Shown one piece after another: positions 1 to 5,570 of a stretch of 28,000 nt of DNA. Below the pieces are notes generated by a model that had not been told where the DNA came from, ran no database searches, and was given only the letters and a program-made list of their open reading frames with translations. The number at the start of each line of letters is the position of its first letter. The stretch's first letter is position 1. Origin of the DNA: a virus; the IMG/VR virus record IMGVR_UViG_3300025623_000022, positions 1 to 28,000 of that record; one strand, 5' to 3'. The position numbers were made by a program, and so were the translations under genes.

Positions 1-147
1 TCCACTTTGCTTGCTGATGTTCAGCCAAGTCATATCTCGCAGTACGTTCACAAGAAGGGGTATGTCGGCAACCGGCACCGCTCGGTGCTGTCCAACGCTT
101 ACCAGTTGGCGAACCTCAAGGGTTGGTGCGAGATAAACCCGACTGCC
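1..147. repeat. Terminal direct repeat, left copy
   Basis: Matches 27854-28000 over all 147 bases except positions 15 (t here, a at the right end) and 21 (t here, g at the right end). Both differences fall in third codon positions of the integrase and are silent (Ala and Val codons). The simplest reading is a circular or circularly permuted genome assembled from a slightly mixed population; a tandem prophage is the alternative. Confidence 0.93.
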
Positions 148-684
148 CCATATCAGAAGATCGTCCACAAGGCCAAAGAACCCAAGCGCGTTGTCGAGGT
201 ATTTCTTGAGGACGTTTTTAAGATACGCGAAGTAGCGATTCCAGAGGTGCAGCGGTTGATGGATATTGCATGGCGCACCGGCTTACGCAAGAGCGATCTA
301 CTCTACCGCTTGCTTTGGGATAACTTGAGCGACACGCATCTGCGCGTTGAAATTGGCAAGACCCGCCGCCCTCTATTGTTCGTGTTAGATGACGCACTGC
401 GCGAGGTTATCGAAAGTTGCCCCAGGCGATCTGAGTTTATTGTGACGCACAGCGGAGGCGAACCGTGGAGCGTGTCGGGATTTGATTCGACTTGGCGGCG
501 CACCCGCGCACGCAGCGGTGTGGAGAATTTTGAGTTTAACGATCTACGCCGCTTTGCGGCCCAGGAAACTGTGCGGATCACCCGCGATGAGGCGCAGGCG
601 CAGAAACTATTGGATCACACGCACAAAAGCACTACGCGGATATATCTGGCAGGGATGGCGATGGAGGTGCAGCCGCTACGCTAA
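1..684 (+). CDS. int: Tyrosine integrase, C-terminal part (continues from 28000)
   Basis: Carries the core-binding and catalytic domains of a phage tyrosine recombinase that joins attP to the host tRNA gene. There is no real start here: the frame is open from base 1 and matches 27854-28000, so the 5' part is at the other end of the window. In joined numbering (320 residues) the catalytic set is R189 (TGLRKSDLL), K213 (IGKT), R276 (NDLRR), H299 (LLDH) and nucleophile Y308 (TTRIYL). The histidine usually found three residues before the second arginine (HxLR) is asparagine 273. The stop overlaps the convergent DUF4224 gene by 9 bases. Family assignment is firm; activity with the Asn is not shown by sequence. 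Confidence 0.93.
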   Translation, partial: STLLADVQPSHISQYVHKKGYVGNRHRSVLSNAYQLANLKGWCEINPTAPYQKIVHKAKEPKRVVEVFLEDVFKIREVAIPEVQRLMDIAWRTGLRKSDLLYRLLWDNLSDTHLRVEIGKTRRPLLFVLDDALREVIESCPRRSEFIVTHSGGEPWSVSGFDSTWRRTRARSGVENFEFNDLRRFAAQETVRITRDEAQAQKLLDHTHKSTTRIYLAGMAMEVQPLR

Positions 685-870
685 ATCCAAGCGCGGCATG
701 GTCTTTACTTGATTGGGCATAAGGCGTGCCGCTACCGCGTGCTGATGCACCACCGGCCTGCCGTTGGTCGATGTGAGATAGGGGATGCCGTTACGCGATA
801 ACCAACGCTTTTGCGCCCCGGCCTGCTTGAGCCCGGTGATGTCCTCAATATCTTGTCTGGACAGAATCAC
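676..870 (-). CDS. DUF4224 family protein, possible excisionase or integrase partner
   Basis: A 64-residue protein with the DUF4224 pattern: N-terminal LSRQDIEDITG, then AQKRWLSRNGIPY and GRPVV. Genes of this family are often found beside phage integrases and have the size of small DNA-binding proteins, so a recombination directionality or regulatory role is plausible, though that is inference. It starts with GTG and has only a weak ribosome site. It is the last gene of the leftward early operon, two bases beyond the stop of the gene before it, and its 3' end overlaps the convergent integrase end by 9 bases with no terminator visible between them. Confidence 0.8.
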   Translation of the reverse strand: MILSRQDIEDITGLKQAGAQKRWLSRNGIPYLTSTNGRPVVHQHAVAARLMPNQVKTMPRLDLA

Positions 871-872
871 AA

Positions 873-1097
873 CTAAATTGTTCCCCGCACGATTGCGGGA
901 TTGATAAATGCTTGAGTCTGAGCGGCGACCCGGCCATTATTCTGGTAACGAAATCGGGTAGTGCTCATTCCAACGACAAGCGTGCCGCGCTCGTCCGTTA
1001 CGCCCACGTTAATAATTTGATAGGTGTCCAGACCACCGGGGTTATCTCCGTTTGCCGGGGTAACAAGGTCAAAGTATTTGTCTATCAACTCGTCCAT
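873..1097 (-). CDS. Hypothetical early protein, 74 residues
   Basis: I do not recognise this family. The protein is acidic at its N-terminus (MDELIDKYFDL), with a middle that looks like beta strands (IINVGVTDERGTLVVGM). The start is supported by GGAGAG seven bases before the ATG. It is separated from its upstream neighbour by an unusual 108-base spacer with two strong hairpins, one of which has an anti-Shine-Dalgarno loop, so its translation may be controlled by RNA structure. It sits next to the DUF4224 gene near the integrase. Confidence 0.7.
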   Translation of the reverse strand: MDELIDKYFDLVTPANGDNPGGLDTYQIINVGVTDERGTLVVGMSTTRFRYQNNGRVAAQTQAFINPAIVRGTI

Positions 1098-1121
1098 TTT
1101 TCTCTCCGTTGGTAGGTTCGC

Positions 1122-1157
1122 CCCACAACCGGCGAGGAGGAAAACGCCGGTTGTGGG
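1122..1157 (-). promoter_or_regulatory. 13-bp hairpin with anti-Shine-Dalgarno loop
   Basis: A perfect 13-base-pair stem (1122-1134 with 1145-1157) encloses a 10-base loop. In the leftward transcript the loop reads UUUUCCUCCU, which contains the CCUCC core complementary to Shine-Dalgarno sequences. It lies 25 bases upstream of the ATG at 1097, whose ribosome site is GGAGAGAAAA. No T-run follows in either direction, so it is not a typical intrinsic terminator. A loop-to-ribosome-site contact is inferred. Confidence 0.6.
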
Positions 1158-1173
1158 ACTGACCTAACGCGAA

Positions 1174-1193
1174 CGTGGGCGGGATGGCCCACG
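1174..1193 (-). promoter_or_regulatory. 7-bp GC-rich hairpin after the stop of the 95-residue gene
   Basis: CGTGGGC (1174-1180) pairs perfectly with GCCCACG (1187-1193) around a 6-base loop. In the leftward transcript it follows the stop at 1206 and precedes the 13-bp hairpin. There is no T-run, so it may protect or pause the mRNA rather than terminate it. Its GTGGG could also compete with the CCCAC arm of the next hairpin. Confidence 0.45.
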
Positions 1194-1205
1194 CACTACC
1201 ATGCG

Positions 1206-1490
1206 CTAGGCTTTATTGAATTGGTTTGCGAAGTCATTAAGGATCGGCGCAATCGTGTCTTCAAAGGTTGGCGTTTTGTGGACTTTCATTACCGGCCAAT
1301 CAATCCGCTCAATACAGACCCTCAAGTGGTGCGTATTGGTGTCAATCGCGCCTGTTGATCTAAGCGTAACCTCGGCGATGTCATCTGCGTCCAGGCTATC
1401 AAGTGCGGTGTTTATGTCATCAAGCCGGTGCAGGCACTCGTCGCGTAATTGCGTCAGCCAATACCTCGCCTCCTTTTCGTCATCAGTCAT
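1206..1490 (-). CDS. Hypothetical early protein, 94 residues
   Basis: Unrecognised acidic, helical protein. I place the start at the ATG at 1490 (MTDDEKEARYWLTQL) because GGGAG lies seven bases upstream; the open frame extends to 1526 but that start has no ribosome site. Residues 1-35 look alpha-helical and rich in charge, and the middle (LDADDIAEVTLRSTGAID) is strongly acidic. Its start overlaps the end of the small membrane-protein gene by 8 bases, so the two are probably translated together. No function can be assigned. Confidence 0.68.
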   Translation of the reverse strand: MTDDEKEARYWLTQLRDECLHRLDDINTALDSLDADDIAEVTLRSTGAIDTNTHHLRVCIERIDWPVMKVHKTPTFEDTIAPILNDFANQFNKA

Positions 1491-1587
1491 GGTTCTGCTC
1501 CCATTTGTCTGCAAAAAACCCGCCAAGCATCAACAGCGTGCCCCAACCGGCAAAGATCAAAAGGTAGATGATTGCTTGCTCAGTCAT
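1483..1587 (-). CDS. Small single-pass membrane protein, 34 residues
   Basis: A gene too short for most ORF finders. It encodes a short polar N-terminus (MTEQ), one hydrophobic segment of about 21 residues (AIIYLLIFAGWGTLLMLGGF) and a charged tail (ADKWEQNHD). Its ATG overlaps the stop of the winged-helix gene (ATGA) and its end overlaps the start of the next gene, the tight packing expected of a translated gene in this operon. The hydrophobic pattern is not a by-product of a longer gene on the other strand. Function unknown; a membrane-acting early peptide is possible. Confidence 0.6.
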   Translation of the reverse strand: MTEQAIIYLLIFAGWGTLLMLGGFFADKWEQNHD

Positions 1588-1859
1588 AGCGGCCACCATG
1601 TCATGCTTGCGCGCTTTTTAACGTGGCAGTTGCGTTTGATTCCCTGCGCCGCCAATCCCTCGCGCCGCAATTCGGGCAAACGTCTGCCGGGTATGTATCT
1701 GTCGCAGCCCATCCATCGCGCCAGTTCCGCACTCGTTCTGCCGGGGTGAGCGCGCAGTGCGTCATAAACCCGCTGACACTGCGCGCTGCGTATCCCGCTG
1801 CGAGTGATCCAATCAGCCGTTTCGTGGCTCGTAATCGGGTCGCTTGTTCGGGCGTACAT
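1584..1859 (-). CDS. Winged-helix DNA-binding protein, 91 residues
   Basis: Begins with a SDPITSHETADWI motif often seen at the start of small phage DNA-binding proteins, followed by a helix-turn-helix or winged-helix core (residues about 27-70: RVYDALRAHPGRTSAELARW, then a recognition segment and RRLPELRREGLA). Such proteins occur in phage early operons, but their targets are mostly unknown. It starts 2 bases after the SSB-like gene ends and its stop overlaps the next ATG. The C-terminus (RNCHVKKRASMTWWP) is basic and probably belongs to the wing. The fold is a good guess; the role is not known. Confidence 0.7.
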   Translation of the reverse strand: MYARTSDPITSHETADWITRSGIRSAQCQRVYDALRAHPGRTSAELARWMGCDRYIPGRRLPELRREGLAAQGIKRNCHVKKRASMTWWPL

Positions 1860-1861
1860 GG

Positions 1862-2131
1862 CTAGAAAGGAATGTTGTCATCAAAGTCGCCCGACTCCGC
1901 TTGCGCGGCCTGGGGGCGCGGCTGATACGGTTCGGGGTCAAACAGGTTGGCAAACACCCGCGTGTCGCCCTCTTTGCGCTCGAGCCCGGCGAGGTTGATG
2001 TGCGCATCGAGGGTGATGTAAGCCTTGCCCTCATGCTCGTGCAACGCGCCGATGTTCACCCACCGGGTTTTTTCGCTGCCGTCCTTGGTAGTGTATTTGC
2101 CGTTTGCTACCACCAGTTTTTTCTTGATCAT
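1862..2131 (-). CDS. SSB-like single-stranded DNA-binding protein
   Basis: 89 residues: a beta-rich body (KKKLVVANGKYTTKDG, then KTRWVNIGALHEHEGKAYIT) and a disordered tail ending in DFDDNIPF. This acidic tail with terminal Pro-Phe is the hallmark used by bacterial SSB to recruit partners. The body is shorter than a classical OB fold, so it belongs to a small phage SSB-like group rather than standard SSB. The ribosome site ACAGGAGA precedes the ATG, which overlaps the RecT-like stop (TAATG). Next to an annealing protein and exonuclease, it should coat single strands for recombination and replication. Confidence 0.8.
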   Translation of the reverse strand: MIKKKLVVANGKYTTKDGSEKTRWVNIGALHEHEGKAYITLDAHINLAGLERKEGDTRVFANLFDPEPYQPRPQAAQAESGDFDDNIPF

Positions 2132-2847
2132 TAGTTGTTCTCCTGTACAAGTTCGCCATCAACAACATCATTAAGTTCGTCGCGTTTCATTCGGTAAGCA
2201 TCCCGCACCATCTCTTTTGCCTTGTCAGGCAGGGTTTTCGCATCGTGAATAATCGCTTTTAGATCGGCCTCGCTTTGGGCCTCGTCAATGCGCACCATCA
2301 GGTCATCGGCTGAAACCTTGGCGATGCGGTCCTTGAGGTCAGGCTTTTTGACTACCTCGGCCTTGACCGGCGCGGCATCGAAATCACCAACTTCCTCTGG
2401 TGTGTAAATGCCAACCGCAACACCGGGATAAACTGTGCGGATGCCCTCGCTGATGACCCTTGATCGAAGCATTGCGCGTGGGTACTGTTTCCAGGTTTGC
2501 TTGCCGGTCAGCCCTGCTGCTTTGGCACGATCCATCGTCCACTCAATCTCCAACTCACCCCCTTGTGGGTGGCTGAACAATCCGGCCACCTTCTTGTCGG
2601 TGTATGAAGTCCATTTAACAACGCCGCCTGCCGCTTGAAAGCGTGCAAGCATGGCATCGGCCTTGAGTGCGGGTCGGCCCTGGATAACGTGGTAGTCGCG
2701 TGCCGCTTGCGCCGGGTGCGCGCCCTCAGCCTGCGCAACCAACATAAGGGCAACCGCTTGCTCGACGGTCTTGATGCCAAACAATCCGCTTGCAGCAATG
2801 CGCTCTCCCATTTTCTCAATGTCTTGATAAGGTACTAATGTGCTCAT
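2131..2847 (-). CDS. RecT-like single-strand annealing recombinase
   Basis: 238 residues. The N-terminal 150 residues have the features of a phage annealing protein: AVALMLVAQAEGAHPAQAAR, HVIQGRPALKADAMLARFQAAGG, and a basic segment around KQYPRAMLRSRVISEGIRTVYPG. It is followed by a charged helical tail. It would anneal complementary strands exposed by the YqaJ exonuclease, giving recombination-dependent replication and circularisation. The ATG overlaps the stop of the exonuclease gene (ATGA) and is preceded by AGGAGAG, so exonuclease and annealase are coupled. Context makes the role secure; the exact subfamily is less certain. Confidence 0.83.
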   Translation of the reverse strand: MSTLVPYQDIEKMGERIAASGLFGIKTVEQAVALMLVAQAEGAHPAQAARDYHVIQGRPALKADAMLARFQAAGGVVKWTSYTDKKVAGLFSHPQGGELEIEWTMDRAKAAGLTGKQTWKQYPRAMLRSRVISEGIRTVYPGVAVGIYTPEEVGDFDAAPVKAEVVKKPDLKDRIAKVSADDLMVRIDEAQSEADLKAIIHDAKTLPDKAKEMVRDAYRMKRDELNDVVDGELVQENN

Positions 2848-3749
2848 GGTTTCTCTCCTTTAAGTACGAATCGGCGTGAGCCGTTGGTAGTGGTTACAAA
2901 TTCCTTGTAGACCTCTGGCATAGCGGCTTTGAAAGCCTTGTTGTCGAACCGCTTACTTGGTTTCGTGTTCTTCCAAGTCGCAAGCACCCGCCCCTCGATG
3001 TCGGTCAACACAGCGTGTTCGCCCATCTCGCCCTGGATCGCAGTTTCTAAAACTGCCTTTTGATCACTCAAGGTTGCAATGGTGGCTTTGACTTGGCGCA
3101 GTTTCTTTGCCGCCTTCACTAAGGTTGGATCGGCAACGATCTTTGCGCCGTCATCTTTCGGGAATAGCCGTTTGACATCAGCCTGCGATACCGCCGGGGG
3201 TGGGTCGCCTTCTTGCACCCGCAGCCACAACCGTGCCATGCACTCTAAGATCATTTGCTGCAAGTCCTCGTCGGCCTCAACCTCAAAAATCTTTAGGTCG
3301 CGGCCCCGCATCAGCACCGGCACAAAAGCCAGTTGCAACCCGGCGCAAGCCAGTTGCTCTTGCACTTGAATGGTGATGTGGTCAGGTAACTCGTCGTAAT
3401 ACAGAGAAGTGGTCTTAGCCTCAACAATCGCCGCTGTCGTTGTCGCACGGCCTGTGCTGATGTTGGTGGTCTGCCAGTCTACTGATCGTGCGTCTATGGT
3501 TGCGCCAATGAAGTCGAATTCCGGGTGGCGAAAATGCTTTTGGAAGTCCGTGAGTTCGATCCCGGTTTCACGCGTGAACTCGTCAAGCACAAGGCTTTCG
3601 TTATGGTTGCCAAAGCGAATCGGAAACGTGTCAATCTCTGTCGGCTCACCGCGCTTTGCGAGGTAAACGTCCAGGGGGCTAGCAAAGGGGCTGACACCGC
3701 AAGAAGGCGCGGCATCTGAACTGCCCATGTATTTAGTGCGGTCTAACAT
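2844..3749 (-). CDS. YqaJ-type viral exonuclease (lambda exonuclease-like)
   Basis: 301 residues with the YqaJ nuclease domain in residues 1 to about 165. Visible elements are the GSSDAAPSCGVSPFASPLDV opening, E51 (NHNESLVLDEF), D86 (GATIDA), E110-x-K112 (IVEAKTTS) and the glutamine helix QVQEQLACAG, the usual PD-(D/E)XK metal-binding set. It digests one strand of DNA ends for the annealing protein encoded next. The C-terminal third (KKLRQVKATIATLSDQKAVL) is coiled-coil-like and probably helps oligomerisation. The start overlaps the previous gene by 7 bases. Confidence 0.92.
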   Translation of the reverse strand: MLDRTKYMGSSDAAPSCGVSPFASPLDVYLAKRGEPTEIDTFPIRFGNHNESLVLDEFTRETGIELTDFQKHFRHPEFDFIGATIDARSVDWQTTNISTGRATTTAAIVEAKTTSLYYDELPDHITIQVQEQLACAGLQLAFVPVLMRGRDLKIFEVEADEDLQQMILECMARLWLRVQEGDPPPAVSQADVKRLFPKDDGAKIVADPTLVKAAKKLRQVKATIATLSDQKAVLETAIQGEMGEHAVLTDIEGRVLATWKNTKPSKRFDNKAFKAAMPEVYKEFVTTTNGSRRFVLKGEKP

Positions 3750-3997
3750 TCCGCACGCTCAAACGCCTTAGCAGCGGCTAGCAGAACGTTTAGCCGGTAG
3801 CCTATGCTTTCAAGATCGCAAACACCGTCCTCGATGTTCTGCTCACTGAAAAGTTTTCCCGCGCGGCTGAAATACGATGCCAGTTGAGTGCAGTCATTCT
3901 CAAAATCGCCGCACTGTTGCTCAACCCATGCTTGATGTTCGTGGTCTGCCATCTGGTCGGCAGCGGGATCGTCCTCGATTAAAAACAAGTGGCTCAT
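3743..3997 (-). CDS. Hypothetical protein, first gene of the leftward early operon
   Basis: 84 residues, acidic and helical (EDDPAADQMADHEHQAWVEQ), unrecognised. The start is well supported by ACAGGAGAGAT just before the ATG. It is the first gene transcribed from the presumed early leftward promoter near 4045 and is followed by the exonuclease with a 7-base overlap. In lambda this position holds antitermination or host-takeover genes, but nothing in the sequence ties this protein to such a role. Confidence 0.68.
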   Translation of the reverse strand: MSHLFLIEDDPAADQMADHEHQAWVEQQCGDFENDCTQLASYFSRAGKLFSEQNIEDGVCDLESIGYRLNVLLAAAKAFERAEC

Positions 3998-4040
3998 TTA
4001 TCTCTCCTGTAATAACGTGGGGTAGTCCACAACATAATGC

Positions 4041-4056
4041 TACCACAAGAGTGATA
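4041..4056. promoter_or_regulatory. Repressor operator, left (TACCAC-N4-GTGATA)
   Basis: A 16-bp imperfect palindrome, TACCACAAGAGTGATA, that shares the half-site TACCAC with sites at 4864-4879 (opposite orientation) and 4816-4831. It lies upstream of the leftward early operon and covers the possible -10 hexamer of that promoter, where repressor binding would block transcription. Three copies flanking one repressor gene make an operator reading likely; binding is not shown. Confidence 0.6.
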
Positions 4057-4080
4057 CCGCAGCCACAATAGTTTTAACAA
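4051..4080 (-). promoter_or_regulatory. Possible leftward early promoter
   Basis: On the minus strand TTGTTA (4080-4075) and TATCAC (4056-4051) are 18 bases apart and would start transcription near 4044, about 45 bases before the ATG at 3997. The hexamers are mediocre. The main support is position, directly ahead of the nine-gene operon and overlapping the operator. Confidence 0.35.
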
Positions 4081-4095
4081 TAAATAACTATTGTG
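4064..4095. repeat. 10-bp perfect inverted repeat
   Basis: CACAATAGTT (4064-4073) and AACTATTGTG (4086-4095) are exact reverse complements separated by 12 AT-rich bases. It lies between the repressor gene end and the leftward promoter. It is too AT-rich for a strong terminator and is unlike the TACCAC operators, so it may bind a different protein, for example an antiterminator, Cro or a host factor. Confidence 0.5.
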
Positions 4096-4108
4096 TTATC
4101 AAAGGGTT

Positions 4109-4130
4109 AGCCTCCCCATTGCGGGGGGCT
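4109..4130 (-). terminator. Possible terminator hairpin after the repressor gene
   Basis: AGCCTCCC (4109-4116) pairs with GGGGGGCT (4123-4130), eight pairs including one G-T, around CATTGC. It begins 4 bases past the repressor stop on the minus strand. No clean T-run follows, so termination may be partial or Rho-aided; it would at least insulate the repressor message from the early operon. Confidence 0.4.
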
Positions 4131-4134
4131 TAAA

Positions 4135-4755
4135 TTAAAACAGCGTTTGCTTTGCCTTTACCACACCAATCAGGTCGGCATCACCGTTAATCTTTTGAAG
4201 TTGCGGGGTCCAGATTGGGTTTAGTGCTTTCAAAAACTTCTGATCACCTTCCAACACCAGTTGCTTAAAGGTCGCCGCGTTTTCATCCTTCAATCTAACC
4301 ACAACATAATCGCCATTCTCAGGTTGGCGTGCGGGGTCGATAAGGATGGTGTCACCGTCTTTAAAGTCAGGCTCCATGCTGACCCCGGATACTTTGAGTG
4401 CAAACATTCTTTTTTCCTTGTCTTTAACCTTGACGGCCCAAGGTATCCGCTCATCAACAGCAACAAACTCCGCGATCTCAGTCCATGCGCCTGCTTGCAC
4501 CCAACTAATAACAGGCACGCTGATGATTGCGTGGTCGACTTTCTCTGTGCTTTTGGGTTCACCTTCACCAGTGGCAAGCCACCGGATATTGACCCCTAAG
4601 CAGTCAGCCAAGGTTTGTGTGTGTTGTGATGATTGGCTACCTCGCATCTCAAGGTTTGAAATTGCGCTTTGACTGATGTCAGCGCACTTAGCGAGTTCGG
4701 TCTGGCCCATCCCCGCCAATCTCCTCGCCTCTTTTAGCCTCTCTCCAAGACTCAT
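4135..4755 (-). CDS. CI-like repressor, HTH plus S24 self-cleavage domain
   Basis: 206 residues from the ATG at 4755, which has GGGGAT eight bases upstream; the frame is open to 4869 but the extension is hydrophobic and crosses the promoter region. Residues 1-60 form an XRE-type helix-turn-helix (MGQTELAKCADISQSAISNL). Residues 80-206 are an S24/LexA-like peptidase: cleavage bond A88-G89 (WVQAGAW), nucleophile S126 (GVSMEPDF) and K164 (AATFKQLV). It should hold the lysogenic state by binding TACCAC operators and be destroyed after DNA damage through RecA-stimulated autocleavage. It is divergent from the Cro-like gene. Confidence 0.93.
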   Translation of the reverse strand: MSLGERLKEARRLAGMGQTELAKCADISQSAISNLEMRGSQSSQHTQTLADCLGVNIRWLATGEGEPKSTEKVDHAIISVPVISWVQAGAWTEIAEFVAVDERIPWAVKVKDKEKRMFALKVSGVSMEPDFKDGDTILIDPARQPENGDYVVVRLKDENAATFKQLVLEGDQKFLKALNPIWTPQLQKINGDADLIGVVKAKQTLF

Positions 4756-4815
4756 GCTTATATCCCCACAGTTTTTTTTTACAGGTACTTTAAGTAGAAC
4801 GACCAAACTGCACAT

Positions 4816-4831
4816 TACCACAAATGGGGTC
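4816..4831. promoter_or_regulatory. Repressor operator, right distal (TACCAC-N4-GGGGTC)
   Basis: TACCAC followed by a four-base spacer and GGGGTC. The inner 14 bases are close to a palindrome (ACCACAAATGGGGT). It lies between the divergent repressor and Cro-like genes, 48 bases from the stronger site at 4864, the arrangement expected of a pair of right operators. The right half matches the ideal GTGGTA in 4 of 6 bases. Confidence 0.5.
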
Positions 4832-4854
4832 GATAATAGACTAATAAGTTGGGT

Positions 4855-4883
4855 TTGCAGAGCAATCACAAAAGTGGTATTCT
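4855..4883 (+). promoter_or_regulatory. Rightward early promoter of the Cro-like gene
   Basis: TTGCAG (4855-4860) and TATTCT (4878-4883) are exactly 17 bases apart. The predicted start of RNA falls 7-8 bases after the -10 element, on or next to the A of the ATG at 4891, so the message should be leaderless. The operator at 4864-4879 fills the spacer and touches the -10 element. Confidence 0.65.
4864..4879. promoter_or_regulatory. Repressor operator, right proximal
   Basis: Read on the minus strand it is TACCACTTTTGTGATT, matching the left operator TACCACAAGAGTGATA at both half-sites with a different four-base spacer. It lies inside the rightward early promoter, so binding excludes RNA polymerase. 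It is the best match to the left operator in the window. Confidence 0.62.
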
Positions 4884-4890
4884 CGCGCCC

Positions 4891-5103
4891 ATGAAATGCG
4901 TTGCAGAAATTGTAGAAAAGGTTGGTGGGCAGTCAGCATTAGCCAAAATGTGCGGCGTGCGCCAATCGCACGTATGGAATTGGCTTAATCGCCGAGGCAG
5001 TAAAGGTATACCGCCGCAACACGTAATTACGGTTGAGCGCGCTACTGGCATCCCCAGGCATGAGATCAGGCCCGATATTTTCCCCGACGAGGGCGGGATA
5101 TGA
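4891..5103 (+). CDS. Cro/YdaS-like helix-turn-helix protein
   Basis: 70 residues from the ATG at 4891. The pattern is that of the YdaS/Cro-like family: EIVEKVGGQSALAKMCGV, QSHVWNWLNRR, then IERATGIPRHEIRPDIFP in close variant, a conserved family ending. It is the first gene of the rightward early operon, divergent from the repressor, and should be the antirepressor side of the switch. There is no Shine-Dalgarno before the ATG, and the promoter position predicts a leaderless mRNA. The gene ends in an ATGA overlap with the O-like gene. Confidence 0.86.
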   Translation: MKCVAEIVEKVGGQSALAKMCGVRQSHVWNWLNRRGSKGIPPQHVITVERATGIPRHEIRPDIFPDEGGI

Positions 5104-5570
5104 GCCTTTTCGCCATCGTGCCCAACGAGGTTATCGCCGACCATAACCTAACGCTTATCGAAACCCGCGTCCTGATTGCCCTTTATTCTTACCGCGATCC
5201 CAAAAGCACCCGCCCGGTGTGGCCTGGAAGGTCTGCGCTGTCTGAGCGGTGCGGATACCACCCAAACGTCATCAGCAACGCCACGACAAGCCTCGCCAGA
5301 AAGGGGTGGATTGCAAAACGTCAACGAGGCAAAAAGCGAACCGCTGTATACGAGATTCTCGGCAAGGATTCGCTAACCGATCCGGTTAGTTCTAAAGATA
5401 GTGCCCTAACCGAACCCGTTAGGGGTGCTGTAACCGAACCGGTTAGGGCCATAGGAACAGACCACTTAACAGACCATAACAACAGGAGAGCGAATGGAAA
5501 TCTTGCAAAGTCAGCAGCGGGGCGAGCCTTGCTTGCAGAGCAAAGAATTGCCGCCAAAGGTGATCGCTAG
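5100..5570 (+). CDS. O-like replication initiator with internal origin repeats
   Basis: 156 residues. Residues 1-90 form a winged-helix replication-initiator domain: FAIVPNEVIADHNLTLIETR, then a helix-turn-helix (RSALSERCGYHPNVISNATT) and basic wing. Residues 90-125 are a repetitive linker (LTDPV, LTEPV, VTEPV) because the DNA there consists of three palindromic repeats that look like origin iterons, as in lambda O. The C-terminal part should contact the P-like loader encoded next, whose frame it overlaps by 77 bases. Binding of its own iterons is inference from this arrangement. Confidence 0.78.
   Translation: MSLFAIVPNEVIADHNLTLIETRVLIALYSYRDPKSTRPVWPGRSALSERCGYHPNVISNATTSLARKGWIAKRQRGKKRTAVYEILGKDSLTDPVSSKDSALTEPVRGAVTEPVRAIGTDHLTDHNNRRANGNLAKSAAGRALLAEQRIAAKGDR
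5373..5446. repeat. Three 17-bp palindromic iterons, probable replication origin
   Basis: Three copies of CTAACCG-N3-CGGTTAG: 5373-5389 (perfect palindromic arms), 5406-5422 (one mismatch) and 5430-5446 (first base differs). Copies start 33 and 24 bases apart. Their location inside the initiator gene matches the lambda-type origin, where the initiator binds iterons in its own coding sequence. The AT-richer stretch after them (5460-5500) could be the unwinding region. Confidence 0.68.

Noticed and set aside
1216-1749. Plus-strand open frame of 177 codons
   Set aside because: It covers several tightly coupled minus-strand genes with good ribosome sites and shows no sensible protein features of its own.
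4756-4869. N-terminal extension of the repressor
   Set aside because: The extra 38 residues precede the canonical HTH start, cross the divergent promoter and operator region, and have no ribosome site, whereas ATG 4755 has one.
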